Shown: positions 1-8,012 of the stretch, piece by piece
How positions within the stretch are numbered: the stretch's first letter is position 1
Layout: each line of letters starts with the position of its first letter
Origin: Nonomuraea sp. NEAU-A123
Lineage (GTDB): Bacteria; Actinomycetota; Actinomycetes; Streptosporangiales; Streptosporangiaceae
NCBI RefSeq assembly: GCF_018603905.1
Contig: NZ_JAHFZZ010000020.1
Span: 124,001 to 188,000 of the forward strand
Direction: 5' to 3'
Length of the DNA stretch: 64,000 nucleotides
Program-made: the position numbers and the translations under genes
Notes under the pieces: model-generated
The model's input: only the letters and a program-made list of their open reading frames with translations
The model's database searches: none
Told to the model about the DNA's origin: nothing

Positions 1-234
1 TACCGCCTGTTCGACGAGACCGGGCACGCCGAGACCGAGCTGATCACCACATCGGGGCCGCCGCCGGAGGGCGGCGTACCACTGCTGCACCAGCTCGTAC
101 GAGACGGTGAGGTCATCGGCAGGGAGCCGTTGGCCGCGGCCCGCGAGCGGCACGCCAGGACCATCGCGGGCCTCCCCCAGGAGGCGCTGCACCTAGGCAG
201 GGGGTACGCGGCGATCGCCACGGAGTTCGCCTGA
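1..234 (+). CDS. pncB: Nicotinate phosphoribosyltransferase, C-terminal end (partial)
   Basis: The window opens inside a reading frame of 77 codons ending in TGA at 232-234. The translated end (a YRLFDETG segment, a central PLLHQLV segment, then ARERHARTIAGLP and a terminal YAAIATEFA) looks like the C-terminus of actinobacterial nicotinate phosphoribosyltransferase, the Preiss-Handler enzyme that makes nicotinate mononucleotide in the cytoplasm. The call is supported by the next gene, a nicotinamidase, which supplies nicotinate and starts three bases downstream, implying one NAD-salvage operon. The catalytic part lies outside the window, so the call rests on the tail and on context. Confidence 0.7.
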   Translation, partial: YRLFDETGHAETELITTSGPPPEGGVPLLHQLVRDGEVIGREPLAAARERHARTIAGLPQEALHLGRGYAAIATEFA

Positions 235-237
235 CGT

Positions 238-819
238 ATGGTGCTTCCTATGGGGAGCGCGCTGATCATCGTCGATGTGCAGAACGACTTCTGTGAGGGC
301 GGCAGCCTGCCCGTGGCGGGCGGATCCGAGGTGGCCGCCGCGATCACCCGTTACGTGGCCGACCACGGCTACGACCACGTGGTGGCCACCCGCGACTACC
401 ACGTCAACCCGGCCGGCCACTTCTCCGAGGCCCCCGACTACGTGACGACCTGGCCCGCGCACTGCGTCGCGGGCACGCCGGGCGCGGACTTCCACCCGGC
501 CTTCGACGTCTCGGCGGTCGAGGAGGTCTTCTCCAAGGGCGCGTACGCCGCCGCGTACAGCGGGTTCGAGGGCGCCTCCGGTGACGAGGTGTCGCTGGCC
601 GACTGGCTGGCCGAGCGCGGGGTGAGCGAGGTGGACGTGGTGGGGATCGCCACGGACCACTGCGTGCGCGCCACGGCGCTCCACGCGCTCGAGCACGGCC
701 TGGCCGTACGCGTGCTGCTCGACCTCACGGCGGGGGTGGCGCGGCAGACCACCGACATCGCGCTGTCGGAGCTGAGCGCCGCCGGCGCCGTCCTCCAGGG
801 CACGCCGTCCGTGGCCTGA
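238..819 (+). CDS. pncA: Nicotinamidase (isochorismatase family)
   Basis: This 193-residue cytoplasmic hydrolase deamidates nicotinamide to nicotinate for NAD salvage. The cysteine-hydrolase triad is visible: D13 in IVDVQNDF, K100 in the FSKGAYAAAYSGF segment and C142 in ATDHCVRATA. The metal site typical of nicotinamidases is also present (D53, H55, H61 in TRDYHVNPAGHF). Length and motif order match PncA. It follows the pncB end by three bases, so the two are probably cotranscribed. Two ATGs (238 and 250) are possible starts; neither has a strong Shine-Dalgarno, consistent with translational coupling. Function is confident; the exact start is not. Confidence 0.9.
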   Translation: MVLPMGSALIIVDVQNDFCEGGSLPVAGGSEVAAAITRYVADHGYDHVVATRDYHVNPAGHFSEAPDYVTTWPAHCVAGTPGADFHPAFDVSAVEEVFSKGAYAAAYSGFEGASGDEVSLADWLAERGVSEVDVVGIATDHCVRATALHALEHGLAVRVLLDLTAGVARQTTDIALSELSAAGAVLQGTPSVA

Positions 820-881
820 CCCTCGGCCACGAAGAGTACGCGGTGCGCGACGCTGCGGTCATGTGATACAAGAGGGCGAAT

Positions 882-911
882 GCTCTCCGAATACATACCA
901 CCACGGAGAGC
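882..911. terminator. Inverted repeat between pncA and the next gene
   Basis: GCTCTCCG (882-889) and CGGAGAGC (904-911) are perfect 8-base complements separated by 14 bases. It lies 60 bases after the pncA stop and just before the next start, with no T-run. It could be a weak terminator, or an operator for the following gene. The sequence alone does not decide. Confidence 0.35.
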
Positions 912-932
912 GATGCGGCTTCGTCCTCATGT

Positions 933-1466
933 GTGAGGTTCCCCATGCTCACGTTCTCGCTCGGCCTGGCCTGGCTGCTGCTCGCCCCGCTCAGCCTCTG
1001 GGTGCTCATCCGCGGGCGCAACCCGGCCAGGATCGGGGCCTTGCTGACGCTGGCCCTGCTGGAGGCGGCCACGGTGGCGATGACCGCCGAGGAGCGGGAG
1101 GCCGCGGTCGTCGCCCACGACGTGCCGCCCCGCGTGTTCTCGATAGGCTGCGCGGAGCGCACGCCGGTGCCCGAGACGGCACGGCTGAGCGGCGCGCGCG
1201 ACGATCTCACGCTGTCCTGGGCCGCCGCGCCCGACGAGTGCGCGACGGCGCAGGTCACGCTCCGCTCCGAGGGCCGCAGGCTGCGCGTCTGGATCCACGA
1301 AGGGCCACCCCGGGAGGAACGCAGGGGGATGCGTACGGTGTCCGTGCACATCGCTCAAGGCGCCGCCTCGCTGCGGGTGCCGCTCGACCCGCCCGCCTCC
1401 GCGCGTCTGCGCCCGGTCGACGGCCGCACCGGGCACCCCATCCCCCGGCCGACTCCTACGAGATGA
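933..1466 (+). CDS. Small membrane-anchored protein of unknown function
   Basis: This 177-residue protein begins with a GTG at 933 (an in-frame ATG at 945 is an alternative). Residues about 6-50 form one or two hydrophobic segments (LTFSLGLAWLLLAPLSLWVL, then GALLTLALLEAATVA). The remaining roughly 120 residues look like an extracytoplasmic domain with two cysteines (in SIGCAERT and DECATAQ) that could form a disulfide. No family was recognised. Its 3' end overlaps the convergent STAS gene by 11 bases. Codon usage is like the neighbours, with GC-rich third positions, so it is probably a real gene. Confidence 0.6.
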   Translation: MRFPMLTFSLGLAWLLLAPLSLWVLIRGRNPARIGALLTLALLEAATVAMTAEEREAAVVAHDVPPRVFSIGCAERTPVPETARLSGARDDLTLSWAAAPDECATAQVTLRSEGRRLRVWIHEGPPREERRGMRTVSVHIAQGAASLRVPLDPPASARLRPVDGRTGHPIPRPTPTR

Positions 1467-1833
1467 CCGAGCCCTGCCGCAGCGCGTCGTCCAGGTCGGC
1501 GTAGACCTCGAACGCGTGCCGCAGCCCCGTGATGAACAGCACCCGCCCCATGACCCCCTGGACCCCGCCCAGCAGCAACCGGGTCCCCCTGGCCTCGCAC
1601 CGCTGCAGGATCTCGACGAGCTCGTTCATCCCCACGGAGTCGCAGAAAGTGATCTCCCGCAGGTCCATGATCAGGAAGGGTCTCACCGGGATTGCCCAGA
1701 TGCGCGCCATGTGCTCCCGGAAGGCCGGCACCCCAGAGGCGTCGAGATCGCCGCTCAGCCGGGTGATGATGGCGTCTCCCGAGAGACCGGAAGTGACGAC
1801 GAACGTCGATTTTCCCGCGGCCCCAGATGACAT
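1456..1833 (-). CDS. STAS-domain anti-sigma factor antagonist
   Basis: This 125-residue single STAS domain is of the SpoIIAA/RsbV/BldG type. Such proteins bind an anti-sigma kinase and release a sigma factor, and are switched off by phosphorylation of a conserved serine. That site is present as S66 in FCDSVGMNEL. ATG at 1833 is chosen because AGAAGGAC lies seven bases upstream; the open frame extends further 5' but that part is not protein-like. No anti-sigma kinase or sigma factor is adjacent, so its partner must be encoded elsewhere. A sigma-B-like promoter motif lies upstream (1904-1928). Confidence 0.85.
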   Translation of the reverse strand: MSSGAAGKSTFVVTSGLSGDAIITRLSGDLDASGVPAFREHMARIWAIPVRPFLIMDLREITFCDSVGMNELVEILQRCEARGTRLLLGGVQGVMGRVLFITGLRHAFEVYADLDDALRQGSVIS

Positions 1834-1903
1834 GGGTGAAGTCCTTCTGTGTTTCCCAAGGCAGCCATCGTTTGGTATTACCGGTGCCGGTGGTTGTCTA
1901 ACG

Positions 1904-1928
1904 ATAGGCCACGGCGGTGTGACCAAAC
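1904..1928 (-). promoter_or_regulatory. Possible stress-sigma (SigB-type) promoter for the STAS gene
   Basis: On the minus strand GTTT (1925-1928) is followed after 14 bases by GGCCTAT (1904-1910). This is close to the GTTT-N14-16-GGGTAT form used by SigB-like factors in actinomycetes. It lies about 70 bases upstream of the STAS start codon. Anti-sigma antagonists are often transcribed by the sigma factor they release. This is a motif match only. Confidence 0.35.
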
Positions 1929-2080
1929 GCGCAGAGACGCCAGAGGTGTCCGGCGTGGCCATGAGCACGCTCTTCGCTGCCGTGTCCTAACCGTGACACT
2001 TCTCGGGGTCCACGGCCACCCGAACGGCAAGATCGCTATGACTTCGGCCGGCCGCCCGGCGATGGCACCGGGCGGCTTCG

Positions 2081-3829
2081 CTAGCGTCGCTGGGTGGCCC
2101 ACTGGCGGATCTTGTCGATCCGCTCCTGGATCTGGACGGCGGTGGCCTGGGCGATGAGCGGACCGCCACAGGCCCGGCGCAGCTCCGAGTGGATGGAGCC
2201 GTGGGGCTGGCCGGTGCGGTGGTTCCAGGCGCCCACGAGGCCGTTGAGCTCTCGCCGGAGCTCGGCGATCTGCTCGTGCGGCGCCAGCGCGGGCGGGCCG
2301 GTCTCGGGCTTCTTGGCCTTGGCGGCCTGCTGGTCCGACTGCCGCTTGCGCAGCAGCGTGGCCACCTGGTCGGGCTCCAGCAGGCCGGGCAGCCCGAGGA
2401 AGTCCTCCTCCTCGGCCGAACCGACCTCCGCGCCGGTGCCGAACTCGCCGCCGTCGTAGAGCACCCGGTCGAACGTCGCCGACGTCTCCATCATCTCGAA
2501 CGGCAGCTCGTCACCGAGGACGTCTGGATTGTCCTTCTTCCTGTTGGCCTGCTCCAGCAGGCTGTCGTCCAGCCCGTCCTCCGGCGGACGGCGGTTGAGC
2601 ACGTGGTCGCGCTCCACCTCCATCTCGTTGGCCAGACCCATGAGGGTCGGCACCGAGGGCAGGAACACCGAGGCCATCTCGCCGCGCTTGCGGGCCCGCA
2701 CGAAACGGCCGACCGCCTGGGCGAAGAACAGCGGGGTGGAGGTCGAGGTGGCGTAGACGCCCACGCACAACCGCGGGATGTCGACGCCTTCGGACACCAT
2801 CCGGACCGCCACCAGCCAGCGGTCACCGGACGCGGCGAACTGCTTGATCTTCTTGGAGGCGCCCGGGTCGTCGGAGAGCACGACGGTGGCGCCCTCGCCG
2901 GAGATGTTGCGCAGGTGGCGGGCGTAGGCGCGGGCCGTCTCGTGGTCGGTCGCGATGACCAGGCCGCCGGCGTCGGGGACGCCGCGCCGCACCTCCGTCA
3001 GCCGCCGGTCGGCGGCCTCCATGACCTGGCGGATCCAGTCGCCCTTGGGATCGAGCGCGGCGCGCCAGGCCTGGGAGAGCTGGTCCTTGGTGAGCGGCGT
3101 GCCCAGCGTGGCGGCGAGCTCGTCGCCCGCGCGGGTGCGCCACTTCATCTCACCGGAGTAGGCCAGGAAGATGACCGGCCGGACGACCCCGTCGTCGAGG
3201 GCCGGACCGTAGCCGTAGGAGAAGTCGGAGACGCTGCGCTTGAGCCCCTCGGCGTCCTCCTCGTAGCCGACGAACGGGATCGGGTTGTCGTCGGACCTGA
3301 ACGGCGTCCCGGTCAGCTGGAGCCTGCGGACGGCGGGCTCGAACGCCTCGCGGATGCCGTCGCCCCACGACTTGGCGTCACCCGCGTGGTGGATCTCGTC
3401 GAAGATGATGAGCGTCTTGCGGGCCTCGGTGCGCGCCCGGTGGAGGGCGGGGTGCATGGCGACCGCCGCGTACGTCACGGCCACGCCGACGTAGTCGCTG
3501 GAGGTGGCGCCCTGGCTGTTCTTGAACTCGGGGTCGATGTTGATGCCGACCTTGCTCGCGGCGTCGGCCCACTGGCGCTTGAGGTGCTCGGTGGGGGTGA
3601 CGATGGTGATCGCCCGGATCACCCCGTTGGCGAGCAGCTCGCTGGCGATGCGCAGGGCATAGGTCGTCTTGCCCGCGCCCGGCGTCGCCACGGTGAGGAA
3701 GTCACGCGGCTCGCGCCTGAAATACAGGTCGAATGCCTCCTGCTGCCAGGCGCGCAGCTTGGGGGCGGTGCCCCATGCGGCGCGGTCAGGATAGGAAGGC
3801 GAAAGATGGGATGCGGCGAAGGAGCTCAC
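2081..3829 (-). CDS. DEAD/DEAH-box helicase (superfamily 2)
   Basis: This is a 582-residue ATP-dependent nucleic-acid helicase. Residues 24-60 carry a Q-like element (KLRAWQQEAFDLYF) and Walker A TPGAGKTT. Walker B is DEIH at 144-147, in IIFDEIHHAG. Later motifs include LQLTGTPFRSDD (motif III region) and QAVGRFVRARKR (motif VI). Roughly the last 150 residues lie beyond the helicase core. GTG at 3829 is chosen because GAGGTGAT sits just upstream; the open frame runs 84 bases further but without a ribosome site. The same helicase type is commonly near DUF3039 and pncB in actinobacteria. The substrate (RNA or DNA) cannot be read from the sequence. Confidence 0.85.
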   Translation of the reverse strand: MSSFAASHLSPSYPDRAAWGTAPKLRAWQQEAFDLYFRREPRDFLTVATPGAGKTTYALRIASELLANGVIRAITIVTPTEHLKRQWADAASKVGINIDPEFKNSQGATSSDYVGVAVTYAAVAMHPALHRARTEARKTLIIFDEIHHAGDAKSWGDGIREAFEPAVRRLQLTGTPFRSDDNPIPFVGYEEDAEGLKRSVSDFSYGYGPALDDGVVRPVIFLAYSGEMKWRTRAGDELAATLGTPLTKDQLSQAWRAALDPKGDWIRQVMEAADRRLTEVRRGVPDAGGLVIATDHETARAYARHLRNISGEGATVVLSDDPGASKKIKQFAASGDRWLVAVRMVSEGVDIPRLCVGVYATSTSTPLFFAQAVGRFVRARKRGEMASVFLPSVPTLMGLANEMEVERDHVLNRRPPEDGLDDSLLEQANRKKDNPDVLGDELPFEMMETSATFDRVLYDGGEFGTGAEVGSAEEEDFLGLPGLLEPDQVATLLRKRQSDQQAAKAKKPETGPPALAPHEQIAELRRELNGLVGAWNHRTGQPHGSIHSELRRACGGPLIAQATAVQIQERIDKIRQWATQRR

Positions 3830-3962
3830 CGCATCACCTCTGGGGTTCGTGTGCTTCGCTGTCTCACAGTGACCCAAGAGTAATCGGGCCCACCGACAAG
3901 ACGTGCCGTGCACCGTGGATCCTGGCCAAGCTCATCCTCGCGTGCTAAGGGGCGTACGGGGC

Positions 3963-5003
3963 TTATCGCACACTCGACATCACCGCGTCGAGCGCCTGCC
4001 TTCGGGTGGTTTCTTCGGGTTGGAGCAGCCCGACCAGCAGCACTGCCTTGCCGCCCCGGTTGAGGAGTGTGACACGTAGATAGGCGGGTCTGTTCACCAC
4101 ATCCCGGTATTGCGCTCGTAGCGCACGTGTGTGTCCCTGAGGGAGGTCTTTGTCCTCCAGGACGTCGACTTTGTCGCCTTTGAGGAGCAGCGTGGAGTAC
4201 AGCTCCGCCGCGTCCTTTGTGGCCTTTGTCACGTCGGCCACGGGATCGGGGATCGGCCTGGCCATGACGAGCGCGCCGTCGTTCCTGGCGACCGAGGTGA
4301 ATCCGGTCACAGGCGGCACCGCCCCCTCCTGCCAGCCGGCCGGCAGCGTGATCGTCACCCCCGCCAGGGAGTCGCTCAACCGCGCCGTCGCGGGCTTCGG
4401 GACGGCGAGCCGCAGCACGACCGTGACCAGCGCCGCGATCAGCCCGGCGGCCAGGAGCAGCGCGAGCACCGCCTCGGCGGGCCGCCCCCACCGCCGCACC
4501 CGTACCCGCCTCGACAGGCCGGGATCGGCGGGCGCCCCGTAGTGACGGGCGGACGGGGGCAGCGACTCCCACGGCACCTGCGGATCGCCGTCATCCCGCT
4601 CAAGCCCCCGCTCGGTGGTGCGCCGCAGCCGTGGATTCCACAGATCCTCCGGCTCGTCCCGCTCATCACCCTCGGGACCGCTCCTCCCGTGCCACGAGAG
4701 CCCGTCATCACCAGCCACTGAGCCACGCCCCACCCGTCCGAGCCCGGTCACGGGATCTCGCCGGGTCGCGGCCTCTCGCCGTGCTTGGCCGGGGTCGTCA
4801 TCGACGGGCGCGGGCTCGCGCTGCGCGGGCCTGGACGGCCGCGCCCGCGCCTCCTCGGCCCGCCGTCCACCCCGCGGATACGGATCCCCGCCCCTGCGCA
4901 CCGGGCTCGGCGGCGCATCAGTTGGAGGCTCAGGAGGATCGGAAGGTGTACGGCGGTGCCTGGCTCCCGTACTCGGCGGCCAAACGCGGTGATCGTCCTC
5001 CAT
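3963..5003 (-). CDS. Membrane-anchored protein with long disordered N-terminus
   Basis: This 346-residue protein has no recognised family. Residues 1-170 are rich in Pro, Arg, Asp and Glu and are probably disordered and cytoplasmic. One transmembrane segment follows (about 180-202, AVLALLLAAGLIAALVTVVL). A C-terminal domain of about 140 residues then begins with a segment resembling secreted lipoprotein-like domains (LAGVTITLPAGWQEG) and probably sits outside the membrane. The start at 5003 is supported by GGAGGTGT directly upstream. It is transcribed toward the helicase, with about 130 bases between them. The topology suggests a cell-envelope role; nothing more specific can be said. Confidence 0.7.
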   Translation of the reverse strand: MEDDHRVWPPSTGARHRRTPSDPPEPPTDAPPSPVRRGGDPYPRGGRRAEEARARPSRPAQREPAPVDDDPGQARREAATRRDPVTGLGRVGRGSVAGDDGLSWHGRSGPEGDERDEPEDLWNPRLRRTTERGLERDDGDPQVPWESLPPSARHYGAPADPGLSRRVRVRRWGRPAEAVLALLLAAGLIAALVTVVLRLAVPKPATARLSDSLAGVTITLPAGWQEGAVPPVTGFTSVARNDGALVMARPIPDPVADVTKATKDAAELYSTLLLKGDKVDVLEDKDLPQGHTRALRAQYRDVVNRPAYLRVTLLNRGGKAVLLVGLLQPEETTRRQALDAVMSSVR

Positions 5004-5108
5004 GACACCTCCTTGTCCGCTGTCCTATCACTCCTTCTCGCGCGGATCCGGCGTTCCGTGATCGCTGTGACAGGAGGGACAGGAATCGCCGACAGGAGGT
5101 ATCAAGGG

Positions 5109-6527
5109 TCAGTCGGCGCGGGTACGGGAGGCGAGCAGCGTGGCGGCGAGGGCGATGGCGGACATCAAACAGCAGATGACCACGAAGCCGCGCGCGATCA
5201 TCCCCGGACTGTGCCCGATGACGTTGACCAGCGCACCCCCCACGCCCACCGCCAGCGCGGACCCCAGCATGTCCGTCACCGAGAGGGCGGCGGAGTTGGC
5301 CCCCTGCTCGTTGACCGGCGACTGCTTGAGCGCCGTGACGCTGACCGTGGTCATACCGAGGCCCATTCCGAACCCCGCCACGATCCACGCCGGCACCGCG
5401 ACCCAGCCGGTGATCCCGGGCACGACCGACAACAGTCCGATCAGCACCCCCGCCATGACGCAGGCGGCCCCCAGCCGGATCCGCCGGTGCGGCTCGACCG
5501 AGCGCCTGCTCTGCAGGTAGGAGCCGGTGGACCAGCCGAGTGCGCCGGTCGTGAGCGCGATGCCCGCCGCCGCGGGGCCGAACTCCTTGACCTGCTGGAG
5601 GGCGAGGGGAATGAAGGAGTTCACGCCGAAGAAGGCGGCCGAGAACATGCCGCGCATCATGATCGTGGTCGGCAACCCCCGCCTGAAGCGCAGCGCGCCC
5701 GGCGGCAGCAGCTTGGCCAGGCCGTAACCGAGGCAGGCCAGCCCGGCCAGGACCGCGACGGCGCTCGGCACCGGCGAGATGTGCAGCTTGTCCACGCCGT
5801 ACAGCAGCACGCCCGCCCCACCGGCGGCGGCAGTGGCGGCCACGGTCATCGCGAACGGCCTGGACCGCGCCCCCTCCGACGACCCGTCACCCTCGTCGGA
5901 AGAGCCGGACTCCGCCGGCCCGTCGGCGCGCTTCTTCAAGGCGGGGACCAACATCACCAGGGCGGGCACCACGAGCGGGATGATCCCGAAGAACACCCAC
6001 CGCCACCCCCACGCGTACGCCACGAACCCGGCCACGGCCGGGCCGACCATGGCGGGCACCACCCAGGCCGCCGACAGCGCCGCGAATATCTTGGGCCGCA
6101 CGGCAGCCGGATAAACCCGGGCGATCATCACGTACACCGCGACGATCGTGCATCCCGCGCCCAGCCCCTGCACGCCCCGCGCGGCCAGGAACAGCACCTT
6201 GGTCGCCGCCGCCCCCGCCAGCCCCATCCCGACCACGAACAGCACCACCCCGAGCAGGAACGGCATCGTGTAACCACGCCGGTCCGACCAGAGCCCGGAC
6301 ACCACGTTCGCGAACAGGCTGGCGATGAGGAAGGCCGAGAAGCTCAGGCCGTAGAGGTCGAGCGCGTCGAGCTGCTGGGAGATGATCGGCATCACCACGC
6401 TCACCGACATGCCCTCGAAGGCGATCAGCGTGATCACCAGCAGGATGCCGATGGTCGCCGCCCGGTAGGCCGAACCGAAGATGCGAGGTTGATCGTACGG
6501 AGTGTCGAGTGCCTTCGGTGCTGTCAC
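5109..6527 (-). CDS. MFS transporter
   Basis: This 472-residue polytopic membrane protein belongs to the major facilitator superfamily. The N-terminal half carries the loop 2-3 signature (SGLWSDRRGYTMPF), and hydrophobic segments run through the sequence with a charged central loop (KKRADGPAESGSSDEGDGSSEGARSR split over residues about 220-245). The GTG start overlaps a TGA (GTGA). It is most like drug-export-type MFS proteins, but the substrate is unknown. It has no regulator next door. The next gene on the same strand is the secreted protease, whose stop lies 26 bases before this start. Confidence 0.85.
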   Translation of the reverse strand: MTAPKALDTPYDQPRIFGSAYRAATIGILLVITLIAFEGMSVSVVMPIISQQLDALDLYGLSFSAFLIASLFANVVSGLWSDRRGYTMPFLLGVVLFVVGMGLAGAAATKVLFLAARGVQGLGAGCTIVAVYVMIARVYPAAVRPKIFAALSAAWVVPAMVGPAVAGFVAYAWGWRWVFFGIIPLVVPALVMLVPALKKRADGPAESGSSDEGDGSSEGARSRPFAMTVAATAAAGGAGVLLYGVDKLHISPVPSAVAVLAGLACLGYGLAKLLPPGALRFRRGLPTTIMMRGMFSAAFFGVNSFIPLALQQVKEFGPAAAGIALTTGALGWSTGSYLQSRRSVEPHRRIRLGAACVMAGVLIGLLSVVPGITGWVAVPAWIVAGFGMGLGMTTVSVTALKQSPVNEQGANSAALSVTDMLGSALAVGVGGALVNVIGHSPGMIARGFVVICCLMSAIALAATLLASRTRAD

Positions 6528-6553
6528 TCACACATCCTAGTTGTGCAGATATT

Positions 6554-7561
6554 TCAGGGTGCGGCCAGCAGGCCACGGCCTCGGTAGACGGCCCACATCT
6601 GATGCATGCGCGTCGCCTGATCAGGCGTGAACTCCCACATGCACCGGTCATGCGCGTAGTCCATGTAGTTGTGGATGGGATCCTCGCCCTGCTCCGCGCA
6701 GGTCTCCTTGGTGTCGGGACAGCCTTCCGTGGGCTTGGCCTCGGGCGGGGTGTCGGCGATGCCGTCACCCGGGCTCATGCAGCCGTTCTCGAAGGTGTGG
6801 AAGAGGCCGAGCCAGTGGCCGATCTCGTGTACGGCGGTGTAGCCGCGGTCGTAGTTGACCATCGCGCCGCCTGGCAGGCTGCGCCAGTCGATGACGACGC
6901 CGTCGAGGGCGGGGCTGCCCTTGTACCAGTACGGGTAGGCGGAGTAGCCGAGGACGAGGTCGCCCAACTGGCCGATGTAGAGGTTGAGGGTCTCGGGACC
7001 GCCCTTGCGCAGGGCGGTCTTCATGGCGCGCTCATTGGCGATCGGATCGACGAACCACGTGGCGTTCTCCTGGACCGAGATGCCGTCGAGGCGGAACCGC
7101 ACCCCGCTGGGGGCACCGCCCAGCGCGCCGCTGTAGGCGGCGTTGAGCGTGTCGATCTGCGCCCTGACGTCCGCGTCCGAAGCCCGCCGGATGCCGTCGG
7201 TCAGTACGTGCACCCAGGTGGGAACGGTGACCGTGTCCGGGACCGTCACCCCGGCGAGCCGCTGGTCGAGCTCGGCCAGCACCTGCTCCACGTCCCGCGG
7301 CTTGGGCTCCCGCGGCCCCGGCGACCGCGGATCATCCTCCAGCCCCGAGACCGCCAGCCCAGCCGCACCCGACGCGCCGGCGCCGGCCGTGTGCCAACCC
7401 GCCGCACTCAACGCGCCGTCGCGGGCCGTGCGCGGGCCCGCCTCGCGGCGCGCGGCGCGGCAGTCGGCCGCGGCCCAGGCCGTGGCGGCAGGGCGGAGCG
7501 GCGGTGTGAGCCCGGCCGCGAGCAGGCATGCCAAAGAGACGGCGGTCGCGCGCCGGGCCAT
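6554..7561 (-). CDS. Secreted M43 family zinc metalloprotease (cytophagalysin-like)
   Basis: This 335-residue protein has an N-terminal Sec signal peptide (hydrophobic residues about 6-28, likely cleaved after ATAWA). The elongated zinc motif HEIGHWLGLFH occupies 245-255, with zinc ligands H245, H249 and H255 and catalytic E246. The Met-turn is M300 in HNYMDYAHD. These are the marks of metzincins of the pappalysin/cytophagalysin group. Cysteines between 260 and 290 probably form disulfides. GGGGGAT upstream of ATG 7561 supports the start. It probably degrades extracellular protein. Nothing next to it suggests a dedicated substrate or inhibitor. Confidence 0.9.
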   Translation of the reverse strand: MARRATAVSLACLLAAGLTPPLRPAATAWAAADCRAARREAGPRTARDGALSAAGWHTAGAGASGAAGLAVSGLEDDPRSPGPREPKPRDVEQVLAELDQRLAGVTVPDTVTVPTWVHVLTDGIRRASDADVRAQIDTLNAAYSGALGGAPSGVRFRLDGISVQENATWFVDPIANERAMKTALRKGGPETLNLYIGQLGDLVLGYSAYPYWYKGSPALDGVVIDWRSLPGGAMVNYDRGYTAVHEIGHWLGLFHTFENGCMSPGDGIADTPPEAKPTEGCPDTKETCAEQGEDPIHNYMDYAHDRCMWEFTPDQATRMHQMWAVYRGRGLLAAP

Positions 7562-7638
7562 GCAATCCCCCGTTACGGTATGAGTACGTCTGCATGCAGA
7601 CGGTAGCTCTCCCGTGGGTGATCACATGTGATCAACAC

Positions 7639-7893
7639 TCACTCGTTCTTGTCGTCGTCCCCGCCCGACGGCAGCCCCTCGTAGATCTCCTTGCACTCGG
7701 GGCACACCGGATATTTCTTGGGATCGCGACTGGGCACCCAGACCTTGCCGCACAGGGCCCGGATCGGCGTGCCGGTAACCATGCTCTCGGTGATCTTGTG
7801 CTTGTCCGCGTAGTGCGAGAACCGCTCGTGATCGCCGTCGCCATGCGACGTCCGCGGGGTGGTCTCCTGCTCAGGGAGGATCTTCGTACTCAC
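7639..7893 (-). CDS. DUF3039 family protein
   Basis: This 84-residue acidic protein has the core HGDGDHERFSHY, then ALCGKVWVPSRDP, KYPVCPECKEIYEG. This is the conserved DUF3039 signature found across actinobacteria. The three cysteines (LCGK, CPEC) plus nearby histidines suggest a small metal site. The function is unknown. It is usually encoded near pncB and a DEAD/DEAH helicase, as here. The start is GTG at 7893, preceded by a G-rich stretch. Confidence 0.9.
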   Translation of the reverse strand: MSTKILPEQETTPRTSHGDGDHERFSHYADKHKITESMVTGTPIRALCGKVWVPSRDPKKYPVCPECKEIYEGLPSGGDDDKNE

Positions 7894-7964
7894 CCCCCCG
7901 AGTCTATGCCCGCCTCCGACCGAGTCTTCCCGGCCGAGACGGCCGAGCCCACCCCTTGGACACG

Positions 7965-7998
7965 CGTACGGCCCCCGCCACCAGGCGAGGGCCGTACG
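7965..7998 (-). terminator. Hairpin terminator after the MFS gene
   Basis: CGTACGGCCC (7965-7974) pairs with GGGCCGTACG (7989-7998), a 10-base perfect stem with a further short CGCC/GGCG inner pairing. It lies 15 bases beyond the stop of the MFS gene on the minus strand. There is no clear T-run, as is common for actinomycete terminators. Confidence 0.65.
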
Positions 7999-8012
7999 GA
8001 CTCGAAAATGGC

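Noticed and set aside
4785..6587. Plus-strand open frame of 600 codons opposite the MFS gene
   Set aside because: Rich in His, Arg, Pro and Gly without any motif; the minus-strand MFS protein explains the region.
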